From assembly GCF_003568865.1 (NCBI RefSeq), contig NZ_CP031117.1, positions 1 through 52,117 of the forward strand: 52,117 bases of DNA. Direction: 5' to 3'. The position numbers and the translations under genes were made by a program. The DNA comes from Rubrobacter indicoceani (lineage in GTDB: Bacteria; Actinomycetota; Rubrobacteria; Rubrobacterales; Rubrobacteraceae). The notes beneath the pieces are model-generated. The model did not search any database and was not told the DNA's origin. It worked only from the letters and a program-made list of their open reading frames with translations. Positions 25,211-34,062 of this stretch are shown in pieces (the stretch's first letter is position 1; each line of letters starts with the position of its first letter).

Positions 25211-27577
25211 TCACCGCCCGGTTTCTGCGTCCCTTATCGCCTCCCACACCTTCATCGGCGACGCGGGCATGTCGAGGTGCGTTACACCGAGGTGCGAGAG
25301 CGCGTCTATAACGGCGTTTATCACCGCCGGGGAGGAGCCTATCGCCCCGGACTCGCCGATGCCCTTCACCCCCATCGGGTTCGTCGGGGAGGGGGTTACG
25401 GTCTGCTCCAGGGTGAAGTTCGGAAGCTCGGGCGCGCCGGGGAACATGTAGTCCATCCACGTCGCGGTGAGCGGGTTGCCCTCCCCGTCGTAGACGGCCT
25501 CTTCGTAGAGGGCCTGACCGATGCCCTGCGCGATGCCGCCGTGTAGCTGTCCGTCCACTATCTGCGGGTTCACTATCGGGCCGCAGTCATCCACCGCAAA
25601 GAAGTCCCTCACCGCGACCTTCCCCGTCTCCGTATCCACCTCGACGACGCAGACGTGCGTCCCGAACGGCCAGGTGAAGTTCGGCGGGTCGAAGTGGCTG
25701 TCGGCGGTCAGGTTCGGCTCCATCCCCTCGGGGAGGTTCACCCCGAGGAACGCTTCACCCGCTATCTCCTGAATGGTTACGCCCTGCTCCGGGGAGCCCG
25801 CGACGCTGAACCGGCCGCCCGCGAACTCGATGTCGCCCTCGGCGGCCTCCAGCATGTGGGCCGCTATCTTCTTTGCCTTGTCTATGACCTTGCCCGCCGC
25901 GAGGTGGACCGCAACCCCGCCGACTGGGAGGCTCCGGGAGCCGTACGTATCGCGCCCGAACGGGGCGACCAAGGTATCCGAGTGAAGCACCTCTACATCA
26001 TCCGGCGAGACACCGAGCGCGTCGGCGGCTATCTGCGCCCACGCTGTCTCGTGCCCCTGACCGTGCGGCGAGGTGCCCGTAACGACCTCGACCTTCCCGC
26101 TCGGGAGCATCCTGACCGTTGACGCCTCCCACCCGCCGCTCTGTAACCTCACCCCGGCGGCGACCTTCGACGGGGAGAGCCCGCCGCTCTCGGTGAAGTT
26201 CCCTATTCCTATACCGAGCGCGATCTTGTCCCCGGCCTCCCGGCGGCGTCTCTGCTCCTCCCGGACGCCGTGGTAGTCGGAGAGTTCCAGAGCTTTCCTC
26301 ATGGTCTTCTCGTAGTCGCCGGAGTCGTACATCACCCCGGACGGCACGACGCGAGGCTCGGTGAACGGCTCGATAAGGTTCTTCAGCCGCACCTCTGCGG
26401 GGTCCATCTCGAGGGCGCGGGCGAGGTCGTCCATGATGCGCTCGTGGGCGTAGGCCGCCTCGGAACGTCCGGCCCCCCGGTAGGCGTCGGTCGGGGTGAG
26501 GTTCGTGAAGACGCCCCTGCACTCAAACGAATACGCCCCGAAGTCGTAGAGGCCGCAGTAGGTGAACGCCCCGAACACGGCGATGCCCGGTGTGAGGAGC
26601 TGCAGGTAGGCCCCCATATCCGCGAGCAGTTCGACCTTCATCCCGAGGATGCGTCCCTCGCCCGTCGCGGCGACCGAGATACGCTGCACCTGACCGCGCC
26701 CGTGCGTCGTGGCGACGTGGTTCTCGGAGCGTTCTTCGATCCACTTCACGGGCGCGTCGAGCTTGCGGGCGAGGGCGAGGGCGAGGGCTTCCTCGGCGTA
26801 GACGTTCAGCTTGGAGCCGAATCCGCCGCCTACGTCGGGGGCGACGATGCGGAGCTTGCTGTCCGGCACGCCGCACATAACGGCGAGGATGTCCCGGACG
26901 AAGTGCGGAACCTGGGTGGAGGTGTAGACTGTAAACCCGCCGTTCACCGGGTCGGGGTTAACGACGACCCCGCGCGGTTCTATGGCCGATGGGATCAACC
27001 GCTGCTGCACGTAGCGGCCCTCGACGACTACGTCCGCCTCCCGGAAGACCTCGTCCACGTCCCCGACCGCGAGCGGCCACGTATAGCAGTGGTTTGTGCC
27101 GAGCGACTCGTGGACGAGCGGCGAGCCTTCCTCCATAGCCGACTCGAGGTCCACGACCGCCGGAAGAGGCTCGTACTCGACCTCGATGAACTCAAGAGCG
27201 TCCTTGGCCATGTAACGGTCGCTCGCGACCACGACCGCGACCCCGTCCCCGACGTGGTTCACCTCGCTAATGGCGAGGGGTGGGTGATCCGGAATCCTTA
27301 TATCCTCCGTCACCGGCCAGCCGCACGGTATCCCGATGGCGAAGTCGTCTGTGAAGTCGGTCCCGCTGAAGGCCGCGACGACCCCCGGCTGCAGGAGCGC
27401 CGCCGAAACGTCCACGCTCCTGACTTTCGCGTGGGCGTGGGGGCTTCGGAGCACGGCGAAGTGGAGCATCCCCGCAAGCCGGATATCGTCGGTCCACGTC
27501 CCGCGTCCGGTCAGGAGGGCCGCGTCCTCCCGGCGCGGCACGCTCGTCCCGATGTACCCTCTGGCCGTCTCCGTCAT
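25211..27577 (-). CDS. Molybdo-hydroxylase large subunit, CoxL form II/xanthine dehydrogenase family (orphan copy)
   Basis: A 788-residue Mo-cofactor subunit. It has the hammerhead domain (LTGRGTWTDD, AVLRSPHAHAKV), DVGGGFGSK, the active-site loop AYRGAGR near 366 (no CO-dehydrogenase Cys), HGQGHETAW and the catalytic Glu in GVKGIGESG near 736. AAGGAG lies 8 nt before the ATG. No small iron-sulfur or FAD subunit adjoins it. It is the last gene of the PxpB-PxpC-PxpA-BCCP operon, 60 bp after BCCP. It could borrow CoxS and CoxM from the 13.9-17.7 kb operon. A substrate related to lactams or their precursors is inferred only from context. Confidence 0.92.
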   Translation of the reverse strand: MTETARGYIGTSVPRREDAALLTGRGTWTDDIRLAGMLHFAVLRSPHAHAKVRSVDVSAALLQPGVVAAFSGTDFTDDFAIGIPCGWPVTEDIRIPDHPPLAISEVNHVGDGVAVVVASDRYMAKDALEFIEVEYEPLPAVVDLESAMEEGSPLVHESLGTNHCYTWPLAVGDVDEVFREADVVVEGRYVQQRLIPSAIEPRGVVVNPDPVNGGFTVYTSTQVPHFVRDILAVMCGVPDSKLRIVAPDVGGGFGSKLNVYAEEALALALARKLDAPVKWIEERSENHVATTHGRGQVQRISVAATGEGRILGMKVELLADMGAYLQLLTPGIAVFGAFTYCGLYDFGAYSFECRGVFTNLTPTDAYRGAGRSEAAYAHERIMDDLARALEMDPAEVRLKNLIEPFTEPRVVPSGVMYDSGDYEKTMRKALELSDYHGVREEQRRRREAGDKIALGIGIGNFTESGGLSPSKVAAGVRLQSGGWEASTVRMLPSGKVEVVTGTSPHGQGHETAWAQIAADALGVSPDDVEVLHSDTLVAPFGRDTYGSRSLPVGGVAVHLAAGKVIDKAKKIAAHMLEAAEGDIEFAGGRFSVAGSPEQGVTIQEIAGEAFLGVNLPEGMEPNLTADSHFDPPNFTWPFGTHVCVVEVDTETGKVAVRDFFAVDDCGPIVNPQIVDGQLHGGIAQGIGQALYEEAVYDGEGNPLTATWMDYMFPGAPELPNFTLEQTVTPSPTNPMGVKGIGESGAIGSSPAVINAVIDALSHLGVTHLDMPASPMKVWEAIRDAETGR

Positions 27578-27637
27578 GAGATGCTCCTTCCCGAAGCGGT
27601 CGTCTGCGCTGGCTGCTAGGTTGTGGAAAGGCGAGGG

Positions 27638-27871
27638 TCAGACCAGTTCGATCACGTCCTGCCCGGCAGAAACGGCCTCCTCGTTCTCGACGAGCACCTT
27701 CGCAACCGTCCCCCCCTCCTCGGCCTTGACCTCGTGAAAGGACTTCATCACCTCGATCACGCCGACCACGTCCCCCACCTCGACCGTGTCGCCCTCGTTC
27801 ACATAGACCTCGCTCTCCGGGTCGGGCTTTCTGTAGAACGTCCCCGGCAGGTGCGCTTTGACCGTCGCCAT
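27638..27871 (-). CDS. Biotin carboxyl carrier protein (stand-alone biotinyl domain)
   Basis: A 77-residue protein that is just a biotinyl domain. Lys43 in VIEVMKSFHEV is the expected biotinylation site (VMKS instead of the common AMKM). The usual Pro/Ala-rich N-terminal linker of AccB is missing. GGGAGA lies 8 nt before the ATG. It sits between pxpA and the orphan hydroxylase gene, with its biotin carboxylase encoded divergently 2.9 kb away, and probably carries carboxyl groups for the PxpB/PxpC carboxyltransferase-like proteins rather than for fatty-acid synthesis. Confidence 0.92.
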   Translation of the reverse strand: MATVKAHLPGTFYRKPDPESEVYVNEGDTVEVGDVVGVIEVMKSFHEVKAEEGGTVAKVLVENEEAVSAGQDVIELV

Positions 27872-27917
27872 AGCCTTATCTCCCTCACTGGATTTCGGTT
27901 GAATTCGCTGGACTTCG

Positions 27918-28697
27918 CTAGACCCTCTGACCGGCCCGACCGAGCGGCCGGACCTCGATGTCGTTCTCGTGGAGCTTCCTCGCTATCGCCCCGGCCAGCT
28001 CCACAGCCCCCGGCGTGTCGCCGTGTACGCACACCGAGTCCGATGCGACCTCCACGTCGTTGCCGCTCTCGGCGGTGACCCGGCCCTCGGTGACGGCCCG
28101 CACCACGCGGTCGCCGACCTCCTCCGGGTTCAGCTCCTCGGTGACGGCTCGGGTGAAGACTATCTGACCCTCGTCGTTGTAGGCCCGGTCGGCGAAGAAC
28201 TCGGCTATAACGGGCTGGCCGAGCTCTCTGCCGAGCCTGTAGGTTACGGACTCCCTCATGCAGAAGAGGTGGAGCTCCGGGTCCACGCGCTGTATCGCCT
28301 CGACTATCGCCCTCGAAAGCTCCTCGTCGCGGGCGGCGACCATGTAGAGCGCGCCGTGCGGCTTGACGTGCTGGACCTCGGTGTCATGGAGGCGGCAGAA
28401 CTCGCGGAGCGCGCCGAGTTGGTAGATAAGTTCGTCGTGGATCTCATCGGGCGAGACGTCAAGCTCCCGCCGCCCGAACCCGACGAGGTCCCGATACCCC
28501 GAATGAACCCCGACCGCGACGCCGTTCTCCTTTGCGAGCCGAACGGTCTTTCGCATCGTGTGCGGGTCCCCGGCGTGGAAGCCCCCGGCCACGTTCGCAG
28601 ACGAGATATGCTTCATCATCCCCTCGTCGTGTCCCATCCGCCAGTGGCCGAAGCTCTCGCCCATGTCGCAGTTAAGGTCTATATGCATGCCGATCAC
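27918..28697 (-). CDS. pxpA: PxpA/LamB-YcsF family 5-oxoprolinase (lactamase) subunit A
   Basis: A 259-residue LamB/YcsF-family protein. In PxpABC it forms the ATP-dependent 5-oxoprolinase with PxpB and PxpC. Signature segments are DLNCDMGESFG, SSANVAGGFHAGDP, VHSGYRDL with FGRRE, and VKPHGALYM. GTG 28697 overlaps the pxpC stop (GTGA) with GGAG upstream; an ATG at 28688 is the alternative. Linked BCCP and biotin carboxylase genes suggest a biotin-dependent variant acting on a lactam or cyclic amide. The exact substrate is not shown. Confidence 0.92.
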   Translation of the reverse strand: MIGMHIDLNCDMGESFGHWRMGHDEGMMKHISSANVAGGFHAGDPHTMRKTVRLAKENGVAVGVHSGYRDLVGFGRRELDVSPDEIHDELIYQLGALREFCRLHDTEVQHVKPHGALYMVAARDEELSRAIVEAIQRVDPELHLFCMRESVTYRLGRELGQPVIAEFFADRAYNDEGQIVFTRAVTEELNPEEVGDRVVRAVTEGRVTAESGNDVEVASDSVCVHGDTPGAVELAGAIARKLHENDIEVRPLGRAGQRV

Positions 28698-29674
28698 CCA
28701 TCTCCGTTCAGGCTGGCCTTGATCTCACCCAGCCGCTCCCGGCGTTCCCTGCGCGCGGCGAGCGCCTCGTCTAGCGAGACGGAGCGGAACCGGACTTTGT
28801 CGTTTGTCTTTGTCTGGGCGAGCCGGTCGAGGTCGGGGCTTATGATCGTCCCGATCGTCGCGTACCCGCCGCCCGTGACGGCGTCGTTGAGCAGCGCTAT
28901 AGGTTCGACGCCGCCCGGTACCTGTATAGAACCGACCGGATAGCCGAAGTCCACGACGTTCGCCGGGTCGCTCCCGGCCCCCGCCGGCTGCTCTCGCTCC
29001 ACAAAGGACAACTCCCCGCCCCTGAACCTGTACCCGACCCGGTTCGCGTCGGGCGTTACCGTCCACTCGACGGAGAGGAATTGCTCCAGGGCCTCCTCCG
29101 TCAGCCGGTAGCTCGCGAGCCCTACGATGACCCTTATCTCCGCCTCGCTCCCGTAGCTCGGGACAAGCTCTTCGTCGAGCTTCAGCCCGGCCTTCGACGG
29201 GCCGTCTGCCTTGCCGACCGGAAGCTCGTCGCCCTCGGTAACGGCGCGGCCCTCGAAGCCGCCGAGGCCGATCAGGGTGTAGGTGGAGCGACTCCCGAGA
29301 AACTCCGGTACGTCTATGCCCCCGGCGACCGAGAGATACGACCGCGCCCCGTCCCGGAGGTAATCGAAGGTGAGCACGTCGCCGGACTTTACCGCAAACG
29401 ACTCCCACACCGGGCATTCTTCCCCGTTCAGCTTCGGCGGGATAACCGCTCCGGTCAGCGCGACGACGGTGTCCCCGGTGAACTCCAGCTCCGGTCCGAA
29501 GTACGTCAGCTCCAGCCCGGCCGCGCCGTCTTCGTTGCCGACGAGATAGTTCCCTACCCGGTACGAAAAGCGGTCCATCGCGCCGGACGGCGGCATCCCG
29601 ATCGCGTAGTCACCGATGCGTCCCTCATCCTGAACGGTCGTCAGGAGGCCGGGTTTTCTAACCCTGATCGCCAT
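28694..29674 (-). CDS. pxpC: PxpC/KipA, biotin-dependent carboxyltransferase-like subunit
   Basis: A 326-residue protein of the KipA/YbgK family, homologous to part of the carboxyltransferase region of urea carboxylase and to the allophanate hydrolase subunit 2 group. The usual N-terminus IRVRKPGLLTTVQDEGR, followed by GMPPSGAMDRFSYRVGN, is intact, as is the C-terminal ALLNDAVTGGGYATIG. AAAGGAGG lies 6 nt before the ATG. It overlaps pxpB by 17 bases and pxpA by 4. It pairs with PxpB and probably activates the amide through N-carboxylation or phosphorylation. Confidence 0.93.
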   Translation of the reverse strand: MAIRVRKPGLLTTVQDEGRIGDYAIGMPPSGAMDRFSYRVGNYLVGNEDGAAGLELTYFGPELEFTGDTVVALTGAVIPPKLNGEECPVWESFAVKSGDVLTFDYLRDGARSYLSVAGGIDVPEFLGSRSTYTLIGLGGFEGRAVTEGDELPVGKADGPSKAGLKLDEELVPSYGSEAEIRVIVGLASYRLTEEALEQFLSVEWTVTPDANRVGYRFRGGELSFVEREQPAGAGSDPANVVDFGYPVGSIQVPGGVEPIALLNDAVTGGGYATIGTIISPDLDRLAQTKTNDKVRFRSVSLDEALAARRERRERLGEIKASLNGDG

Positions 29675-30578
29675 ACAGAACCTCCTTTATCTCCCGGTTG
29701 TAAGCGTGCGGGTCGGCGAGGGACTTCTCGGCCTCGAAGGTGAATGGTCGGGTCCGGTACTCAAAGGAACCATCGTCTACCTTCGCCGTTATCTCGTCGA
29801 ACTCCTCGCGTCCGACGTTCCGGTAGTTGAAGATGTCGCCGGGCTTCGGGAAGACGATGGAGTCCCGGAAGTCCTTGAGCCTCTGGCTGACATCGAGGAC
29901 CGGGGCGGCGGCTATTCCGTACAGCTGGTAGCCTCCGGCCCCCTCCACCGAGTAGACGACGGCGAAACCGCCTCCGAAGCCGAAGGCGTGTTTCGGGGTG
30001 AAGGTCCGAGGCCTCACGTACTTGGGGACCTCGACCTGTTCGTCGGGCGGGACAAGCTGGTAGCACCAGGGGAGGCCGGGGACGAAGCCGATCATGGTAA
30101 CCATCCACGGCGATCCCATGAGCGCGTCTACGAAGCCGTCCTTGCTCCCGTAACCGTTTATCCTCGCCGAGTATTCAAGGTCGGTCGCCTCCGGGTCCTG
30201 ATGGCGGTCCCGGAAGCGCATGAGGGCTTCGTGGGTCCACGGGTCCTCCATCATCACCGGGACGTCCACGACGCGCGTTTGAAGCTCGAACCCCTCGATG
30301 CCCCCCACCTCGGCGTCCAGCTCCTTCAGGTGCTCGATAAGCCTGTCGGGATGCAGAACGTCCGGGTCTATCCTGACCATGTACGAGGCGTTCGACGGGC
30401 AGATGTCGGTGATGCCCGAGAGGTCCTCTTCTTTCAGGCGGTTGGTTATCGCCATCGCCCGGAAGTTCACGGAGAGGCTCATGTTCTCCGCAAGCTCCAC
30501 AAAGACGAACTCATCGCCGCCGTAGCTGTAGCGCGGCTCCGTGAGATCCCGACGCGCCGCCCCTGCCCCGTCCGCCAT
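29658..30578 (-). CDS. pxpB: PxpB/KipI, allophanate-hydrolase-subunit-1-like protein
   Basis: A 306-residue KipI/YbgJ-family protein, partner of PxpC. Conserved segments are GDEFVFVELAENMSLSVNFRA near the N-terminus, IGFVPGLPWCYQL (the family GFxPGxxY region), a PRTFTPKHAFGFGGGFAVVY stretch and PGDIFNYRNV. It is somewhat longer than B. subtilis KipI because of extra sequence around 110-160. It is the first gene of the leftward operon and divergent from the biotin carboxylase gene with a 186-bp gap, so both are probably expressed together. Confidence 0.92.
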   Translation of the reverse strand: MADGAGAARRDLTEPRYSYGGDEFVFVELAENMSLSVNFRAMAITNRLKEEDLSGITDICPSNASYMVRIDPDVLHPDRLIEHLKELDAEVGGIEGFELQTRVVDVPVMMEDPWTHEALMRFRDRHQDPEATDLEYSARINGYGSKDGFVDALMGSPWMVTMIGFVPGLPWCYQLVPPDEQVEVPKYVRPRTFTPKHAFGFGGGFAVVYSVEGAGGYQLYGIAAAPVLDVSQRLKDFRDSIVFPKPGDIFNYRNVGREEFDEITAKVDDGSFEYRTRPFTFEAEKSLADPHAYNREIKEVLYGDQG

Positions 30579-30764
30579 CCCGTCCTCCGCTCGCTCGAAC
30601 TCCTGATCTTCCCCGGCAGATAGTACCGACTGCTACCTGCTCTCAGGTTAGCAAAGCGGAACGTTTCCGGTCAACTTGAACCTTTACGGAAGGGCTTGCG
30701 TATCTTCGGCGGGGTTGCGTGGCTAGAATGGCTCGGAAACGGTGGCGGACGTGGGGAGGCGTAC

Positions 30765-32096
30765 ATGAAAAAGGTTCTTGTAGCGAACCGGGGTGAGATC
30801 TCCCTCCGGATAGTCCGGGCCTGCCGCGATCTCGGCCTCGCCTCGGTGGCCGTCTACTCCGACGCCGACGAAGCCGCGATGCACGTTCGCCACGCCGACG
30901 AAGCCGTCAACATCGGTCCGCCGCCCGCTGCGAAAAGCTACCTGAACGCCGAGGCGATCCTGGATGCGGCCCGGGAGACGGGGGCGGATGCGGTACACCC
31001 CGGCTACGGGTTCCTTTCGGAGAACGCCGCGTTTGCGCGGGCGTGCGAGGAGGCGGGGCTTATCTTTGTCGGGCCGCCGGCGGAGGCTATAGAGAAGCTC
31101 GGGGACAAGGCGGCGGCCCGACGTATCGCAGAAGAGGCGAACGTCCCGGTCGTGCCGGGGTCCGACGGGGTTCCATCGCCGGAAGAGGCGGCAGGCCTTG
31201 CCCGGGAGATCGGCTACCCGGTCATGATCAAAGCCTCCGCCGGCGGCGGCGGTCGAGGCATCCGGGTCGCAGAAGGCGAGAAAGAACTCCTGAAGCTCGT
31301 CAAGGAGGCGAAACGTGAGGCCGAGGCGGCGTTCGGGGACGGGACGCTCTACCTCGAGAAGTTCCTTGCGGCCCCGAAGCACGTCGAGGTTCAGATAATG
31401 GCCGACCACCACGGAAACGTCGTCCACCTCCACGAGCGGGAGTGCTCGATGCAGCGCAAGCGGCAGAAGGTGCTGGAGGAGGCCCCGTCAGCCAACCTCT
31501 CCGGAGCGACGCGACAGGCGATGTGCGAGGCCGCCGTCCGACTCGCCCGAAGAGCAGACTATACAAACGCCGGGACGGTCGAGTTTCTGGTGGAGGGCGA
31601 GGAGTTCTACTTTATCGAGATGAACACCCGCATACAGGTCGAGCATCCGGCAACGGAGCTGGTCAGCGGGCGGGATCTCATCTGCGAGCAACTCCGGGTC
31701 GCATCCGGCGCGCCGCTCTCCTTTTCTCCCGATGTTCCCGTCTCCGGACACGCCATCGAGTTTCGAATAAACGCCGAAGACCCGGAGATGGACTTTCTTC
31801 CATCGCCCGGAAAGATAACGGCCCTCGAAGTACCGGGCGGGCCGGGGGTACGGGTGGATTCCGCCGTCTACGGCGGCTACGAGATCCCACCATTCTACGA
31901 TTCAATGATCGGCAAGCTCGTAGTCTGGGGTCGGGACCGCGAGGAGGCGATCTCCCGTTCCCGCCGCGCCCTCCGCGAGTACCGGATAGAGGGCATAAAG
32001 ACTACGATACCCCTCCACCTCGGGCTGCTCGATGACGCCGCGTTTCTCTCCGGCGACTACGACACCGCCTACCTGGAGCGTCGCAGCGAAGGTTGA
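30765..32096 (+). CDS. accC: Biotin carboxylase
   Basis: A 443-residue ATP-grasp enzyme that carboxylates biotin on BCCP using bicarbonate and ATP. The start at MKKVLVANRGEISLRI, with GGGGAGG 5 nt upstream, is preferred over an ORF start 69 bases earlier. The biotin-carboxylase N domain, the glycine-rich ATP loop SAGGGGRGI, HERECSMQRKRQK, and the catalytic EMNTRIQVEHPATE are all intact, with a normal C-terminal domain. It is probably dedicated to the neighbouring PxpABC/BCCP set, since no acyl-CoA carboxyltransferase is encoded here. Confidence 0.93.
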   Translation: MKKVLVANRGEISLRIVRACRDLGLASVAVYSDADEAAMHVRHADEAVNIGPPPAAKSYLNAEAILDAARETGADAVHPGYGFLSENAAFARACEEAGLIFVGPPAEAIEKLGDKAAARRIAEEANVPVVPGSDGVPSPEEAAGLAREIGYPVMIKASAGGGGRGIRVAEGEKELLKLVKEAKREAEAAFGDGTLYLEKFLAAPKHVEVQIMADHHGNVVHLHERECSMQRKRQKVLEEAPSANLSGATRQAMCEAAVRLARRADYTNAGTVEFLVEGEEFYFIEMNTRIQVEHPATELVSGRDLICEQLRVASGAPLSFSPDVPVSGHAIEFRINAEDPEMDFLPSPGKITALEVPGGPGVRVDSAVYGGYEIPPFYDSMIGKLVVWGRDREEAISRSRRALREYRIEGIKTTIPLHLGLLDDAAFLSGDYDTAYLERRSEG

Positions 32097-32318
32097 CACC
32101 ACCCGGTTCCCGAAGAGCCGGACGTCTGAGATCTGCAACCCGACGGGTATATCCGCTGCAAACCGGAGATCACAAGCTATCTGTAGCCGGGAGGAAGCAA
32201 CGGCGGGCTCTCCGAAGCCGACGAAGCCCTTGCGGACAAGCGGCGAGGGGTTCGTCCTGAAGCCGTCTTCGCCCTTCACCGTCAACAGCGAGCGTGGTCT
32301 CCCGCGAGTCGCCGTCGA

Positions 32319-32372
32319 AAAGAGAACCGCCGGTGCTCAAGATCTCCAGCAGCTCAGGCGGCGGTTCTCTTT
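32319..32372. terminator. Strong hairpin between convergent accC and MFS remnant
   Basis: A perfect 13-bp inverted repeat (AAAGAGAACCGCC with GGCGGTTCTCTTT) encloses a 28-nt loop. It ends in TTTCT on the plus strand and has AAA on the other side, fitting a bidirectional terminator. A 64-codon minus-strand frame at 32097-32285 beside it has no family I recognise. Confidence 0.65.
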
Positions 32373-32387
32373 CTGTAGAGCGTCGTT

Positions 32388-33025
32388 CTATTTAATACTC
32401 CCGGAGGGGCTGCTTGCCTGCTGTCCGCTCTCCGACGTTACAGCGTTTGCGACCACCGCATCCTCCGTGATGTTGTTCAGGTCTATGCGGTACGTCTCCT
32501 TGACGAGGTAAGCCCCCACGAAGCTCACCAGACAGGTCATGGCCATGAAGGTGGACACGAACAGCGTATTGGGCGGCCCGCCCCCGAAAACAAGGAGCGA
32601 GGTCGCGATCAGAGCCCCGAAACCGCCGCCTATGGCCGCCGCTCCCTGGTAGCCGATGGAGGCTCCGGTGTAACGGTTCCCCGTGGCGAAAAGCTCCGCG
32701 AGAAACGCCGCCATCGGTCCGTACATAAAAGAGTGCGTCGCGTAGGCAACGGTGAAGCCGAGTACGAGCAGCGGCACCGAGAGCGTGTTAAAGAGGCCGA
32801 AGATGATAAAGGAGCTGACCGCGAGCATCACCGCCCCGGCCATGTACCGGTCTTCTTCCGATGGAGTCGGAGATCCCCGCGGCCAGCGGGACGCACACAA
32901 GGGCGGCTACCTGCGCCACGAGAAGCCCGGTCGTTGCGTTCGAAGCCTCGAAGCCCAGCTGCACGGCGTAGGCCGTACCGAAGGTGATGAACACCGCGCT
33001 CGTGGTGAAAGGCCCGATGACGAGT
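32388..33025 (-). pseudogene. Truncated and frameshifted MFS transporter (metabolite:H+ symporter type)
   Basis: This is the C-terminal half of an MHS-family symporter. It begins abruptly at about VIGPFTTSAVFITFGTAYAVQ and continues to SDSIGRR. Near 32845 it shifts frame and resumes as YMAGAVMLAVSSFIIFG through GYQGAAAIGGGFGALIA to a normal-looking end (ETYRIDLNN). The first half is absent: the coding ends where the downstream MetX-like gene region begins. With the other broken MFS gene, this shows loss of uptake genes on both sides of the lactam cluster. Confidence 0.8.
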
Positions 33026-33048
33026 CTAGGTCTGCTCGGGTGGGTGGT

Positions 33049-34062
33049 TTACCCGGCCAGCAGTTCCCTGAGCGCATCATCTATGAACTTCGTATCCGCT
33101 TCGTTCATGCCGCTCCCGGCAAAGTGGCCCCACACGCCGGGGATAACCCGAAGCTCTGCGTTTGGCATCCGCTCGACGGCATACGCCTCATCCTCCGGCG
33201 GGAAGTACAGGTCTTTCTCAGCGGGCATGACAAGGGCGCGGGCCCGTATCGTTGCGAGCGCGTCCTCGTAGCTCCCCTCGAAACCGGGTGTTCTGCTTAT
33301 ATCGCCGTTCTGCCAGGTCCAGAGCATCGCAAGCAGGTTGTTGGCGTCCCGGTCGTCGAGAAAGAACCCCTCCCAGAAGCCCACAAGAAAGTCTTCGAGC
33401 GAGGTGAAGCCGAGCCCCTCGTAGACCCTCTCCCAGTAGAACGCCTGTGAGAAGCCCCAACCGGCGTAGACCCGGGCCATAGCCCGAAGCCCCTTTGTCG
33501 GCTGCCCGGTGTACCAGCCGTTTCTCCAGGCTTCGTCCGCCGTCAGGGCGGCCTTTACCCCTTCAAGAAAGACGATGTTGTGTTCGCTGGTCTTTGCCGA
33601 GCCGCAGAAGGGTGCTATCTTCGGGGTCATCCCGGGGTAGCTCATCGCCCACTGATAGGTCTGCCCGGCCCCCATGGACCAGCCCGTTACAAGCGCGAGT
33701 TCCTCGATGCCGAAATGCTCCGTAACGAGCCTGTGCTGCACGGCGACGTTGTCCGCGACGGTAACGTTCGGGAAACGGGCCCCGTCGTAGGGCTGCGGCA
33801 TGTTCGACGGGGAAGAAGAAAGCCCGTTGCCGAGCATGTTCGGGACGATGATGAAGTACCGTGACGGGTCAAGGGCCATGCCGTCCCCGATCAGCCACTC
33901 GTTTTCCCAGTATCTGCCGGAGTACCACGTCGGGTAGACGATGGCGTTGGATCTCCTGTTGTTCAGGGTTCCGTAGGTTTTGTAGGCGAGCTTGGCGTCG
34001 CGGAGGGTTGCGCCGTGCTGGAGGGTGACGTCGCCGAGATCAAAGACTTCATGCTCGTTCAT
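33049..34062 (-). CDS. Alpha/beta hydrolase, homoserine O-acetyltransferase (MetX)-like
   Basis: A 337-residue alpha/beta hydrolase of the MetX-like group. The N-terminal FDLGDVTLQHGATLRDAKLAY and the segment NAIVYPTWYSG are typical. The nucleophile is Ser in VTGWSMGAGQTYQWA, the acid is Asp in PAEKDLYFPPED and the base is His in GVWGHFAGSG. The start at MNEHEVFD was chosen (AAAGGA upstream); the longer ORF start is not conserved in style. MetX acylates homoserine, but many relatives are hydrolases. Placement between a lactam cluster and an amidase suggests an ester or amide hydrolase rather than methionine synthesis. Confidence 0.85.
   Translation of the reverse strand: MNEHEVFDLGDVTLQHGATLRDAKLAYKTYGTLNNRRSNAIVYPTWYSGRYWENEWLIGDGMALDPSRYFIIVPNMLGNGLSSSPSNMPQPYDGARFPNVTVADNVAVQHRLVTEHFGIEELALVTGWSMGAGQTYQWAMSYPGMTPKIAPFCGSAKTSEHNIVFLEGVKAALTADEAWRNGWYTGQPTKGLRAMARVYAGWGFSQAFYWERVYEGLGFTSLEDFLVGFWEGFFLDDRDANNLLAMLWTWQNGDISRTPGFEGSYEDALATIRARALVMPAEKDLYFPPEDEAYAVERMPNAELRVIPGVWGHFAGSGMNEADTKFIDDALRELLAG

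Noticed and set aside
31902-32285. Minus-strand frame overlapping the end of accC
   Set aside because: Half of it is antisense to the conserved biotin carboxylase C-terminus. The free part (32097-32285) reads like protein but I recognise no family and it has no ribosome site.
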